NCBI GenBank assembly: GCA_017163975.1
Contig: JAFFSR010000087.1
Location: 1,364,001-1,428,000 of the forward strand
Length of the DNA: 64,000 nucleotides
Origin: Anastatus disparis
Taxonomy: Eukaryota; Arthropoda; Insecta; Hymenoptera; Eupelmidae
Direction of reading: 5' to 3'
How positions within the stretch are numbered: the first letter of the stretch is position 1; each line of letters starts with the position of its first letter. The position numbers and the translations under genes were made by a program. Below, one piece after another: positions 33,992-45,566 of this stretch. The notes under the pieces were generated by a model. That model saw nothing but the letters and a program-made list of their open reading frames with translations, did not search any database and was not told the DNA's origin.

Positions 33992-36900
33992 TTAATGGTG
34001 AATGGCAAAGTAAAAATACAGAACTTAAACGCAAAATTTTAACTATTTGTGATTGTATAATTTATTGTTCATGTTATTCTAAAAATCAAGTTATACCAGC
34101 TTTTCATTATGGACTAGCTCTTGATTTCCATCATCAGTACGGAAGCAAAACACTTATAAACGATTTAAACTCATATGGTTTTTGTATTTCTTATGATGAA
34201 TTAAGATATTTTTTAACTGCTCATGCAAATTTTGAATTAAGTCGCATGTCAGTTTACGTACCAACTGGTATAATAAATCGAAATGTTAACGGTTGTATGA
34301 TTCAAGAAGGTGATGATAACGTCGACATGAACACGGAAACTGTTGATGGAAAAAATACTTTTCATGCAATGGCGAGAGTATTATTTCAAATGCAGCCTTT
34401 AAATAATAGTTTAAATTTACCAAAACTTTCTAGACAAAGTGAAGTGAGAGGCTTAAATTCTGATGTCACAAATAATTTAAAATTGTTATTTTATACAAAA
34501 CCTTTGAAGAAACCGGTTCCGCCGCCTTTCTCAGGAGCTCTAGAAAATATTAAATTAACAGTAGAAGAACAAAAAACAAAAATATTTCCTAAAACTGATA
34601 TTACATGGGTTTTACTTAGAATGGTCAATCGAGGTTCATTTGATGTTAATTGTAAATCAACCCAAATTATACCAGGATGGACGGCGTTTAATACACATTT
34701 TGCCACTAACAGTGAAATGGTAACGGTGGTAAAATATTTACCAGCAATAAATGCTAAGCCTAGTGATCATTCAACAGTATATACTACGTTAAAAAAAGGA
34801 AAAGAAATCATGTTGGCTTGTGGTCAAAATTATCAAATTCACACTTTCGATCAATAATTATATGCCATCGCACAAGAAATAATACTTGCAAACCCATCAG
34901 AATTTTCAACAACTTTTCTACGTTTAGGAGGTTTCCATACAGCAAATGTTTATATTTCTTGTATAAATAAAATATGGGGTGATGCCGGATTGCAAGACAT
35001 GCTCACTGACTCTGATGTATATGCTACCAATACTGTTGAACAAATGCTACAAGGCAAACAATTTCATCGAGAAGTTAGAGCATTAACATTATGTTACGAA
35101 GTTTTAGTTCAATTAATGATAGAAGAATTTTTTGAATGGTTGCTAAATAATGATTTTTCCGAAGAATTTAGATTATTTAGCCAAGCATACAGTATATTTG
35201 TTCATAATTATACATCTGAATCATGTACAAAAGATACTCTTCATCGTCTTTCTGAATTGACTAATGAATCTTTTTTAATATTATTTAATAAATTCAGAGA
35301 TACAGGCAGATCACAATCAAAAACATTTTTGTTTTGGGATAATTTCATTCAAGCTGTTCAAATATTATTAATTTTTATAAGAGCTGAAAGAGAATCGGAT
35401 TGGAAATCACACATAAATAGCTTTGGGTGCATGCTACCTTATTACTTTGCATGTAATAAACAAAATTATTCGCGCTATGGAACATTATATTACCTTCAAA
35501 TGAAATTAAGTTTACCAGATGATATTCACAATGAATTTAATAAGGGAAATTTTTCAATAAAATTTACAAATGATCCTTTCAGAGGTTTATGGAGTGATAT
35601 GGGAGTTGAAATGACAGTAATTAAGAATATAAAAGGTGACACTGGAATAGCAGGTTTTACTCGAAAAGATCCCTCAGTTCTTCGTTGGACTATAACTCAA
35701 AATATTTTAGCTGCTTACTCTTCAGCAATGAGCATGCGCAGTAATTGTGTAAATAATAAAAATGAATTATTAAAATATGTACATGAGGGTGAAAAAATGC
35801 GATGTTAACAAGAGATGAAAATGACGCTAATAAAATTTATAATTATATTAAATCGCATATGTTTCATCCTTTTTCTCTTTCATCGCTTAATAATAAGCTT
35901 ATAAATATCAGCAGTAGCCTCATTGCACCTTCAAATATTGAAAATTCAATTCTCAAAGCTATTGAAGTAGGTGAACAAAGCTTGTTTGATTTTATTAATA
36001 ATCGTCTAGATGCTAATGTAAGTATAAGAAAAAAAGAATTTTATGATCCGATTAAACACGTGGACTTAAAAACATTCACTGATTTAAAAAAACAAACGAA
36101 GATACGAATTTCTGGTACTATTGTAAAACAAGCTATATCAGCTGAGAAAGTGTATCAACGAGCACTTGCTATAACGAGCAAACGGCCTGATGTTGATTTG
36201 TATAAAGTTTTAAGTTTGCCATTGACTGATATTCCTACGACGTTATTTAAACCTGATGGAAGCAAGAGAACTACTAATAAAGCTGATTTAATGCATGTTT
36301 TAGAAAAAGAAATTAGTGATAATATTCTATTACAAATGCCAAATATTGAAAGCATTGTTGTTATCGATGGAATGGCTGAAATCCAGTGTTTAAATACTAA
36401 GTCGTTGAAAACATTTGAAGATTTAGCAAAGGTTTTTCAAAATATTATTTTAAAACATTTATCATTTGTAAATGAAATTCATCTTGTTTTTGACCGATAT
36501 GATAATTCTTTTCTGACACCAAAACAAGAAGAACGCATCCGTCGTTACGGAATTTCACATAATACTTTTAATATATCTACAGGTATGCCTCTACCAGATT
36601 TAAAGAAACTTCTTGGAAATGATAAAAATAAATCTGAATTAACAAAGTTTTTATGTGAATATCTCAAAAATAATTTGCAGGTTCATTTATTAATCAGAGA
36701 AAATCAAAGTAAAAAGGTATATTTAGCAGGTGGCTTGGAACCTCGAGAAAATACTTATATAATAACATATGATTCTGTTTATAGTGATTTAAATTATCAA
36801 TGTAATCATTTTGATGCTGATACTCGTTTGATTTTTCATGTAAACCAAATTCAAGAAACTAATTCTTCTATAATAGTTAAATCTCCCGATACAGATGTGT

Positions 36901-37478
36901 TTATTTTATTGTTGTCTCATTATAAAAAGTTTAAAAAAAACCCATGTTTATATTTTTTAACTGGTACAGTTGGACAAATAATAAAAGATATATTCCTATT
37001 CATGATTTATACCGAAAACTTGGGCCACATGTATCAACCGCACTACTTTCGGCTCATGCATTAACAGGTTGTGACACTGTATCGGCATTCTTTGGAATCG
37101 GAAAAAAGACAGCTTTTTCAGCACTTAGAAAAATGAAAAATATTGACATTGTAAAATTTTCTGACTTTTATACATTATCACTAGACAATGCTTTAAAAAC
37201 TGTTACAACATTTATTGCTTTATTATATGATCCAAAATTAAAATCAAAAGCTACACGCACGTGCATTACTTCTCTAAGATATTATTTAGCAATTGAAAAA
37301 AATTTACAATTAGATAAATTACCGCCTTCAGAGCCTGCATTTCGACAACATATTTTACGAACTATTTGGCAAATTAACGAGTGGTCTCAAGCAAACAATG
37401 CTTTTATAAATACGAAAAATCCTACTGATTATGGATGGATTATAAATGATGATATGCTACTACCAAAATATTTTGATA

Positions 37479-37943
37479 GCGAGACTTCGATAGAATTGTT
37501 ACAAAAATATTTTTGTCATTGTAAAGGAAAATCCGCTTGTTCGTCAATTTCTTGTACCTGTTATGAAATAAATATTCCTTGTTGCGATGTTTGTCAATGC
37601 GTTAAAAGTTGTTTAAATAAAGAAATATAATAAAAATAATTTTTCATGTCTTTAATATTGATAATAAGATATCAATTTTGTTAATAAAAATAATTATTTA
37701 TGACCTTTTTCATGTAAAACTTTATTATTTTCAATTAAAACATATTCTCATACTTTCACAGATTTTTATTTTTTGACCATGCGAGTTGACGTGAAATGTC
37801 TCATATACATATATCGCACGAAGAAATACGTGAATATATAGAATTAAAAAGAAAGTAAGATATTCAGAAAAAGTTTAATCAAATAAAACAATAAAGAATA
37901 TTTTTGACCGTGCGAGTTGACGTGAAATGTCCCATATAAATAC

Positions 37944-38001
<58 letters not shown>

Positions 38002-38368
38002 CACGTATAAATACGTAAATATATAGAAGTAAAAATAAGGTAAGATAAAACTGAATGATAAATCAAAATAATATTATCTTACTACTTACAGTGCGTGTAG
38101 AATTTTTACCCATTCAACCGCCATTTTCTTTATGTTCCCGGACTCGGAACTAAAAAAAAAGTTTATATTCGTAATCTAGAGGTCAAAAGCTTTAATTTAA
38201 AAAAAAAATTAGCTTGTAGGACGGTAGCGGTCACCTTCTCGAAAACTAAGCGCTTTTTTGGGGGTGTCCCTCTCGTCTATGTGGCTTTACTCATATTTTG
38301 GTACCTCAATACTTATCCCAAAGTTTCATCAAGATCTGTGACCCGCAACTCAGACACTCTCCTGGTTA
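37479..38368 (-). repeat. Right TIR of the large transposon (uninterrupted copy)
   Basis: Complementary to the left TIR pieces. From inside out it holds the CXC-coding end, two copies of a GAGTTGACGTGAAATGTC block (37,786 and 37,914), a (TA)n tract, GCGGTCACCTTCTCGAAAAC and the tip CTCTCCTGG. It proves that the Gypsy element and the 530-bp MITE are later insertions into the left TIR. Confidence 0.88.
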
Positions 38369-38392
38369 GTATAAAATGTTTCACAACATCCA

Positions 38393-38785
38393 GCCACCAT
38401 TTTTTTAAAAGAGGATATGCGAAAATTTTCGAAAATGTGAATAACTGTAAATAATTGTAAAACACTATGAAAAATTGTAAATAACTGTAAATAATTGTGA
38501 AAAAAGTGAATGAATGTAAATAACTGTAAATAAATATAAATAACTGCAAATAAGTGTAAATAACAGTTAATAAGTGTGAATAATAGTTAATAACTGTAAA
38601 TAAGTGTAAATAACAGTAAATAATTCCAAATAATTGTAAATAACTGTTATTTATGTCTCAATTCCAACATTTTTTAACACTTTTCTACAGTTATTTACAG
38701 TTATTTACATTTATTTACATTTATTTACAGTTATTAACAGTTATTTACAATTATATCCAAAAATTTTTTCCATATGGGTTGTAAT
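38393..38785 (-). repeat. 10-bp tandem array (TGTAAATAAC), inverted relative to 17.3 kb
   Basis: Runs from ATTTTCGAAAATGTGAATA through (GTAAATAANT)n to about 38,650, then flips to (AGTTATTTAC)n and ends AATTTTTTCCATATGG. It is the reverse-oriented relative of 17,333-17,640, with both blocks longer. Confidence 0.8.
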
Positions 38786-39303
38786 GTTCAAAAATTAAAA
38801 CTTTGAATAAATGATTATGTTTCAATATTCACATATTATTTGATTACTAGAATACATAAAATGATCTAATGTTTTATCTGACAACAAAAACACATGGCCA
38901 AAAGTCAAGTTTTCATGTTTTTTTTTATTATTACAGGTTAGTCTGTCGATTTCTTTTCTATATCGGGTTGTTTCAGATTTCCGGCGGATGTTAGCGAACG
39001 ACGGAGAGTTTTTCGTCTGATGTGAGAGAAAGAGACAGAATACGAGTTGTGCGATTGCTAATAATAAGTGAGAGAGAGAAAGAGAGTATAGAGAGTGAGA
39101 AAAAGAAAGAGAATACGAGTTATATCTTTTAATAATGAACGCATGTATTCAGGCGAATGCTTTCAGAATATGCTAAATGTATAAAGACATCGCATAAATA
39201 AGCAATATAAGCATTTAGTGGCTCGTTCTATATAGCTGACGAACTGCCGCAAAATCACGGACGTTCATGTGATCACTTCGCGCGTGCGTAGTAAAACGTC
39301 CCG
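38786..39303. other. Spacer, no gene seen
   Basis: Contains a purine-rich GAGAGAGAAAGAGAG stretch at about 39,070-39,110. No open frame or element recognised. Confidence 0.45.
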
Positions 39304-39305
39304 TA

Positions 39306-39458
39306 CAGTCGACGGTAACATATTCTATGATAATTCTTTTTCTGCAATTTCAAAATAACGTAATCTTACTGGATGATTCCGTTAGCTCGCTCATTTTTAT
39401 AGGTTCATTTTTCAAATTTTGAAAAAAGAATTATCATAGAATATGTTACCGTCGACTG
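39306..39458. mobile_element. 153-bp TA-flanked MITE (CAGTCGACGG)
   Basis: A perfect ~36-bp TIR beginning CAGTCGACGGTAACATATTC is flanked by TA (39,304-39,305 and 39,459-39,460), as for Tc1/mariner-type elements. The interior resembles the MITE at 41,653 (TGGATGATTCCGTT versus TGGATAATACCGTT). Confidence 0.9.
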
Positions 39459-39460
39459 TA

Positions 39461-39944
39461 CATAAAATTCAACAGTTGAAAGCGGTAAATTCAAAAGTTG
39501 GTAATACCGATTTAGTATTTAAAAATGAAAACAACAACAAATGAAAAAGTAATATTTGCATATTTTAAAACATTCTTAATTAATTAATTAGTTTTTCATA
39601 CGATATTTAAACAAAATAAGTTTTATAATAGTTGATTAAGTTGAAAGTGTGGAAGAAAATGAGATTAAAATTTTTTCGAAAACAAATATTTTATAGTAAT
39701 AATAAATATATAAAAATTAGGTTGTTACAATTAGTTATAAAATTAGTGTTATTATATTAAAGTATCAGATTATCGGTAAAGTTAATAAATTTATTGAGAT
39801 AAGAATTTTAGACTTTGAAAAAGTTGTGATATCTTCCCAAAAAACCTTTAAAAAGGTAAAATTACGGCAAGTTAGCTTTCAAAAAAAATCTTTTTCACTA
39901 TCTCAAAAATTAAAAATATTTTGTCAAAAATTTCAACTAATTTA
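39461..39944. other. AT-rich spacer
   Basis: Nothing recognisable. Confidence 0.4.
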
Positions 39945-40836
39945 ATACAATCAACTATAAAAAATCTATTATATCTCTAAAAAAAGGCTTTAACTTTATA
40001 GATAATAAAAAAGTGGGAATTTAATTATAACAAAAATACACTTGAAAAAATACTGAAATAAATAATGTGGCGTCAAGTTTTAATATGATTTAAAATAATA
40101 CTTACAAATGATATTGTACCTATATTTTGATGATAATAATGAATCAATAAAAAATTACTTTGTTAAAAATAAAGTGTAAAAAAAGCCATATGAAATGTTA
40201 TTGAAAATATAAAACTATCTTCAACAAAATTTGAAAAAATAATAAGTAATTAACGTAAAAGTAAGAATAAAAGTAATATTACAGCTATAAACTTGCCAGA
40301 CCCACTCTACAAAAGTTAAATATATCATCAATGTTATAAAATTAGATTATTTTTCATTGAATACTAAATTGTGAAAATTAATATATATTTTGAATTTCCT
40401 TACGAGATTCTAAAAAGTCAATCCTGAAAAATGTTTTAAATGGATGTGTGTTCACCGAGAAATAGAACTTTTGAAGGGTGGGCCTGGCAAGTTTATAGCT
40501 GTAATATTACTTTTATTCTTACTTTTACGTTAATTACTTATTATTTTTTTAAATTTTGTCGAAGATAGTTTTATATTTTTAATAACATTTTATATGGCTT
40601 TTTTACACTTTATTTTTAACAAAGGAATTTTTTATTGATTCATTATTATCATCCAAATATAGGTACAATATCATTTGTAAGTATTATTTTAAATCATATT
40701 AAAACTTGACCACACATTATTGATTTCAGTATTTTTTCAAGTGTATTTTTGTTACAATTAAATTCCCACTTTTTTATTATCTATAAAGTTAAAGCCTTTT
40801 TTTAGAGATTTAATAGATTTTTTATAGTTGATAATA
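39945..40836. mobile_element. ~890-bp palindromic MITE with ~370-bp arms
   Basis: The left arm (39,945-40,318) and right arm (about 40,468-40,836) are inverted copies sharing CAACTATAAAAAATCTATTA, AGGCTTTAACTTTATAGATA, GTACCTATATTTGGATGATA-like and TTATAGCTGTAATATTACTT. The unique centre spans 40,320-40,465. Target duplication not identified. Confidence 0.8.
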
Positions 40837-40872
40837 ATTACATCTCTTTTTTGGCGTTAAAATGTCATCAAT

Positions 40873-41879
40873 TTAAGGTAACTCGTACCGAAACTGAAAA
40901 ATTTATGAATGAAACAAAAATGTAGGAGGTTGTTCGTTAAGTCAAAATGAATCTCCTAGCAAAAAATCAGACCTGGTTTCCAGGGAAAATTTCAAGAAAA
41001 AGCCTTTCAAAAATGTTCTGTTCACTGACATTTTAACATTGTTCTTATGACAGATATCCGATTTTCCTACAGTTATAATCGAATATTTATATCTAAAGAT
41101 TTACTACCGCTGTGGAAAACTAAATATTAATACTTCATTCAACAAGCTTTTTAATGATATATTGAATGTTGTGTGTACCCAGGCAGTTTTCAAAGATATT
41201 ACGAAAAGAGTCTGAAAATTTATTGATTTTCGCATGAGAAATTTTTTTGAACAAGGAGTCTGTTTTTAAGGTTAGCTCGCGCGAAATTCAAAATATTCAA
41301 ATGAGGATTTCTTAACTAAAATTTTTAAAATATTTATATAATATAAATTTTTAAAATATTTATATAAAAAAAAATAAATAAAATAATAAAGATTATTTGT
41401 AATGCATGTTATTTATTAATTATAACTGTATTATAACTAATAAATAATATGCTCTTCAATATATTAATTAAATATTCTTTTAGCCAGGTAGAGGATAGCA
41501 ATATAATGTAGTAGAAAAAATCGTTATTTTGCATTTTTTAACGACGAATCAATTTCTCATTGATTGGAGGCATGTTTGCTTTCAATAGGTTAGATGTATC
41601 TCCTAACCCGTCAAAATAAAAACACCGTCTGCTAACATGTTATATATATATACACTCGACGGACATTGATTCGTGTGGAACATTTTAAAATTGTACAATG
41701 CTATTGGATAATACCGTTGTATCGGTTATTCTCATTGGAGGATTTCAAAAACGTTCCACACGAATTAATGTCCGTCGAGTGTATAGACACGCCACGTTTT
41801 CTGTAGTCACAACAACAAGAGTCAATAGAATTTTGCTTATACTCATTTGACTACAGTTGTACGGTACGAGCTACCTTAA
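40873..41879. mobile_element. ~1-kb TTAA-flanked TIR element
   Basis: TTAA at 40,873-40,876 and 41,876-41,879. The ends GGTAACTCGTACCG and (complement) GGTAGCTCGTACCG form a short TIR. It has no transposase and contains a nested TA MITE. The TIR differs from the other TTAA elements here, so it is another TTAA-targeting family. Confidence 0.75.
41653..41781. mobile_element. 129-bp TA-flanked MITE (CACTCGACGG)
   Basis: A TIR beginning CACTCGACGGACATTGATTC is flanked by TA (41,651-41,652 and 41,782-41,783), nested in the 1-kb TTAA element. Same family as 39,306-39,458 by tip and interior. Confidence 0.88.
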
Positions 41880-42028
41880 CCCGAGGATATATTTTTATAT
41901 TTTTTAATGCTATGATAAGAGATAAACAAAAATTTGTTAATGTATCTAATTTCATGTCGTATTAAAAATTTCTGTTGACAGGTTTTCCTAATGTTTTTAA
42001 AATCAAATAATCATCGCAATAATTAATA

Positions 42029-43104
42029 AGGTCAATTCCCCCTTTGCTACTCGGTACCCTCTTACTGCTTGGTTCCTATTATTTATAATATAAAAAATAA
42101 CATATTAATAATATAGATAAAAAAAATGATTTCTGATTTATTTAATTATTACCGCGCCGATTGCGTTACCCTACCGGGTAGAAAGGAGCAGCACTAATTG
42201 AAAAAAAGAAGATTATTCTCGGAACATCGATTTGGCCCGAAACACATGCTTTATGTAAGCGAATATGTTAAGACAAGCCGCGTTTGTATTGTATACTAAA
42301 AGTAATCAAAAAAGTGAAATAATCAATATATTGTTCTGATTAGCATAAAAAAGCATTTATACAGGTAAACGATCACTATTATTAAAGACTTGTTTTATAT
42401 TAAATTTATAGAACTTAAATATTTCAAGTTGAAAAAGGCGAGCAGTATAACGTTGTAAGAATACGATGCATTATGTTTTATGACTCGCAAAATTTTAAGT
42501 TGTATATGCTTCTTTGTGCATATATTTATTGATTAAATAGATTTTAATAAGTTTTTATCATATATAAATATATAAAAATAATAATAATGTAAAAATTATT
42601 TTATAAAGTTGTCATCATAACATAACCTAAAAATTACTTATATTTTATGTGTAATTTGTATTTTATGTTATTTTATGTTTAATTTGTACGTGTAGGCTAT
42701 GTATAATAAAAATTTTTATCATATTATGTATTGATTTAATGAAACATTAGTGATTAATTCATTTATTTTTATACTTATAGAGATGTCTGAAGGAAAAATA
42801 ACTAAGAAGAAAAAACATGCTCGCTATATCTATATGTGACGAGTGGTAAAGGGGGTCAAGTGGCGATTAGTAAAGGGATTACTTTTCGAAGAGTAATAAT
42901 AGGAGCTTTTGTATAACAATATATAATTAATTATAATTAATAATTAATTATTTTAAAATGTTTGAATGTTGTAATTATTCGATATTTTAATGTTTACTTA
43001 CAATATTCATCTATTTTTATAAAAATCGCACGTGTTAAAATATATTTTTTAGTTATTTTATACGACACTTGACCTTAAACGAGTAGTATAGGGGGTATTG
43101 ATCT
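42029..43104. mobile_element. ~1.08-kb TA-flanked TIR element (AGGTCAATTCCCCC), possible pogo-type derivative
   Basis: The ends AGGTCAATTCCCCCTTTGCT and (complement) AGATCAATACCCCCTATACT are flanked by TA. A short frame at 42,782 begins MSEGKITKKKKHARY and stops after about 18 codons; it resembles the basic N-terminus of pogo/Tigger-type transposases but is too short to be sure. A subterminal GACGAGTGGTAAAGGGGGTC lies at 42,838. Confidence 0.6.
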
Positions 43105-43515
43105 TAATGTCTAAATTATTTCTGAGTACTTTTTGAGTATTTAAAACGTAAATACCCTGGCTCATGAGATCTTATAGATTTTTTAGCTATCAATATGTTA
43201 AAAATGATGCTATAAAAATCTGAGAAGCATGAGTAACCAGGGGCGTCATCTTAATTTTTTGTTAGGTATGGTATTTTTAAGGGACTTTCAACTCATATCT
43301 TTAAATTTTCAAACTTTGCTTTTCTAAGCAAAGGAAACTGAGAGAAGTGAGATTCTTATTCTATAATGTCTAATTCAAGTGCGAAAATCTCATCATCTTT
43401 AAACTTTTAATTTTCGAACGAAAATGCTGAAGAGAAAATTCTTGAACCAACTCATTCCAAGTACAGCAGTTTGTCAATGCAAACTTTAAGACCGAACGGT
43501 CAGTCTGAAACCTAT
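43105..43515. other. Spacer, no gene seen
   Basis: AT-rich; no open frame or repeat partner recognised. Confidence 0.4.
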
Positions 43516-43519
43516 TTAA

Positions 43520-43889
43520 GGAGATGTAAAACAGATACTACATCTGTACTTATAGATATTAGCTTCCTTTCCATTTTATTGTTGAATTAACAGAAAAGAA
43601 ATGCATTAGCTTGTAGTACGTACCATGATGATTATTTAGATAAATTTTCAAATAAATTCTTTCATTAGATTTTAAGTTATTTGGATTCTTATACAAAATT
43701 GAAAAATTTTTATAAATAATTTTGGAACCCGAAATTCTCAATAACTAATAAATGAATTTATTTAAAAATTTAACCGAATAATCTTCATGGTACATACGAC
43801 AAGCTAATGCATTTTTTTTTAAATTCTGCATAAAATGTAAAGATAGTGAATATTTATGAGTACAGGTGTAGTGTCCTTTTCACATCCCC
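43520..43889. mobile_element. TTAA MITE (GGAGATGTAAAAC family), copy 1
   Basis: TTAA at 43,516-43,519 and 43,890-43,893. The long inverted arms share GTACAGGTGTAGTGTC-type and CTAATGCATTT words. Homologous to 44,200-44,572 and to the truncated copy at 18,409. Confidence 0.9.
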
Positions 43890-44199
43890 TTAACTCACGC
43901 GTCTAATAACACACAAATTTTAAGGATTGTCGCTGAGTTATTTAGGAAGAAACTAAACTTTATTTATATTTTCATTACAGCAAAAGTTTGTGCTCGTAAA
44001 TTACTTTTATATATAAACTCATTTAATAAATAATTTATATCTATAGAATCTAATAATTCTTTATATATATGAAGTAATGTAATATCATTCAATAGTTGCT
44101 GTAGCATTGTCGATCGTAAATACGATTTTAATGGCCTAAGAGTCGAAAAAGAGCGCTTATTTGTACGAGAAGAACCTGGAATTGTCAAAATCAACTTAA

Positions 44200-44572
44200 G
44201 GGGATGTAAAATGGACACTACACCTGTACTCATAAATATTCACTATCTTTACATTTTATTGCAAAATTTTCAATAAAAAAATGCATTAGCTTGTAGTATG
44301 TACCATGAAGATTATTCGGTTAAATTTTTAAATAAATTCATTGATTAGTTATTGAGAATTTTGAGTTCCAAAATTATTTATTAAAATTTTTCAATTTTGT
44401 ACAGAAATCGAAATATCTTAAAAGCTAATGAATGAATTAATTTTGAAATTTATTTAAATAATCATCATGGTATATACTACAAACTAATGCATTTCTTTTC
44501 TGGAAATTCAGCAATAAAATGGAAAGAAGCTAATATCTATAAGTACAGGTGTAGTGTCCGTTTTACATCTCC
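44200..44572. mobile_element. TTAA MITE (GGAGATGTAAAAC family), copy 2, inside the hAT gene
   Basis: TTAA at 44,196-44,199 and 44,573-44,576. The ends GGGGATGTAAAATGGACACT and (complement) GGAGATGTAAAACGGACACT open long inverted arms. Counting one TTAA as target duplication, the flanking hAT coding frame is continuous across the site. Confidence 0.93.
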
Positions 44573-44794
44573 TTAATTAATTTTGTAAACTCGGATATAA
44601 CTGAGCGAACCAGTGGTTTTTCTTTTAGATATAAAACAACTTCTTTTAAAGTTAGAGTTTTCTCTTGTTGAATTTCTTTTTGAGTTTCATTATTTTTAAG
44701 TTTCTTTTGAGAAGATTTGTTTTTATCTGTGCACTTGGAATTCAAATTTTTTAATGGTTTTTTTAACAATACATCTTTAGAAATCATACCTAGA

Positions 44795-44897
44795 AAAAAA
44801 TATCTTTTTGCCATCCCCTGCCCAAAAGTACCACTTCTCCTCCCGGCTCAAAATCGACGAAGTGGTATTTTTGGTCTGGGTATGACAAAAAATAGCA
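44795..44897. mobile_element. Hairpin mini-element A
   Basis: Inverted ends ATCTTTTTGCCATCCCC and GGGTATGACAAAAAATAG enclose a nested stem (CCCAAAAGTACCACTTC with GAAGTGGTATTTTTGG). The outer ends resemble the hairpin at 60,300-60,395. Confidence 0.65.
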
Positions 44898-45021
44898 TAT
44901 TCACCACGGGAGTTAATGAAAAATACCTTAAATCGTATGTTTGTCACCCTCGCCTTCGGCTCGGGTGACAATTACATACGATTTAAGACATTTTTCAAAT
45001 TAACTCCCTAGGTGAATAATA
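44896..45021. mobile_element. Hairpin mini-element B
   Basis: Inverted arms ATATTCACCACGGGAGTTAA and TTAACTCCCTAGGTGAATAA, with inner AAATCGTATGTTTGTCACCC paired to GGGTGACAATTACATACGAT around CTCGCCTTCGGCTC. The ends match the hairpin at 61,320-61,440. Confidence 0.75.
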
Positions 45022-45418
45022 TACTATTGATTTACAAGTTTTGAACCATTAAACTCTTTTTCTAAAAATAAATCACTTCCTTCATTTACTTTCAAATTAT
45101 AAAAATCTGTAATTATTTTAACATTTGTTTCTTTACCAACAATAGAGTTTTCAAATTTATTCAACAAATATATATATCAAATCTATTTTTTATCGATAAC
45201 AAAGCATGATCCACCACTTTATAATACATTTTTCGATAAAAATCTTTCGTATTATCAAAAACATGTTCATCATTACTTGTGTTTGATTGCAATCGTTTCG
45301 GGACTTTTCTTTGGCGTTGCAATTAAGGTTCCTCTACACCTAAAGCTCTTGCATTAGCAGTTTCTTCTTTCTAAAGTCGATTAAAATATTTTTCATCTCG
45401 TAGATTTTCTAATTTGAC

Positions 45419-45566
45419 CTTTAGGGGACGGGAAAGCCACTATAGTGGCTCGACCATAGTTAGACACTTTACATATGAGTATTTCCCAATATTAGAGACA
45501 TATAATATGTGTTTTTTATAGAAAATACTGAGAAATTGAAAATTCCAAATTCCCCGTCCTCTAAAG
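45419..45566. mobile_element. ~148-bp TIR MITE inside the hAT relic
   Basis: CTTTAGGGGACGGG at the left and its near complement CCCGTCCTCTAAAG at the right. It lies between two recognisable hAT segments. If TA is the target, the TIR is GGGGACGGG. Confidence 0.7.

Larger units (their letters stand above)
32257..37630 (+). pseudogene. Transposon protein: Cys-rich N-terminus, XPG/FEN-like nuclease, C-terminal CXC domain; ~1,530 codons, broken
   Basis: ATG at 32,257 starts MDSRKREVF, cut after ten codons by a MITE. N-terminal CFICGKK (about 32,730) and a later HRYPCYQNY suggest a zinc site. A helical central region follows, then a nuclease core with the motifs of the FEN/XPG fold: VIDGMA (Asp at 36,366), a FDRYD...KQEERIRRYG segment near 36,490-36,545, FDADTRL (36,813), SPDTDV (36,883) and HALTGCDTVSAFFGIGKK (37,051-37,110), a helix-hairpin-like GIGK site. 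The C-terminus (37,510-37,630) is a CXC zinc cluster. Damage: MITEs at 32,287-32,681 and 33,611-33,991, a TAA at 34,855, and frameshifts near 35,800 and 36,945-36,990. Function in transposition is inferred; I did not identify a DDE triad. Confidence 0.8.
22024..38368 (+). mobile_element. Large TIR transposon encoding a XPG/FEN-like nuclease plus CXC protein (Academ-like)
   Basis: The ends read CCAGGAGAGT on both sides, flanked by TTA (22,021-22,023 and 38,369-38,371). The terminal inverted repeats are about 0.9 kb: 22,024-22,998 plus 30,207-30,694 on the left (split by a retrotransposon and a MITE) and 37,479-38,368 on the right. Subtracting later insertions leaves about 7.3 kb with one long gene, now broken. 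A 3-bp duplication, a very long protein, a XPG-type nuclease and a Cys-rich domain match what I recall of Academ transposons (XPG-bearing lineage). Assignment by memory, without a search. The inner TIR extends into the coding end, so the left TIR holds an inverted CXC copy. Confidence 0.7.

Noticed and set aside
22024..38368. Polinton/Maverick or other virus-like element
   Set aside because: Long TIRs would fit, but there is no polymerase B, integrase, ATPase, protease or capsid gene; only one nuclease/CXC gene is native.
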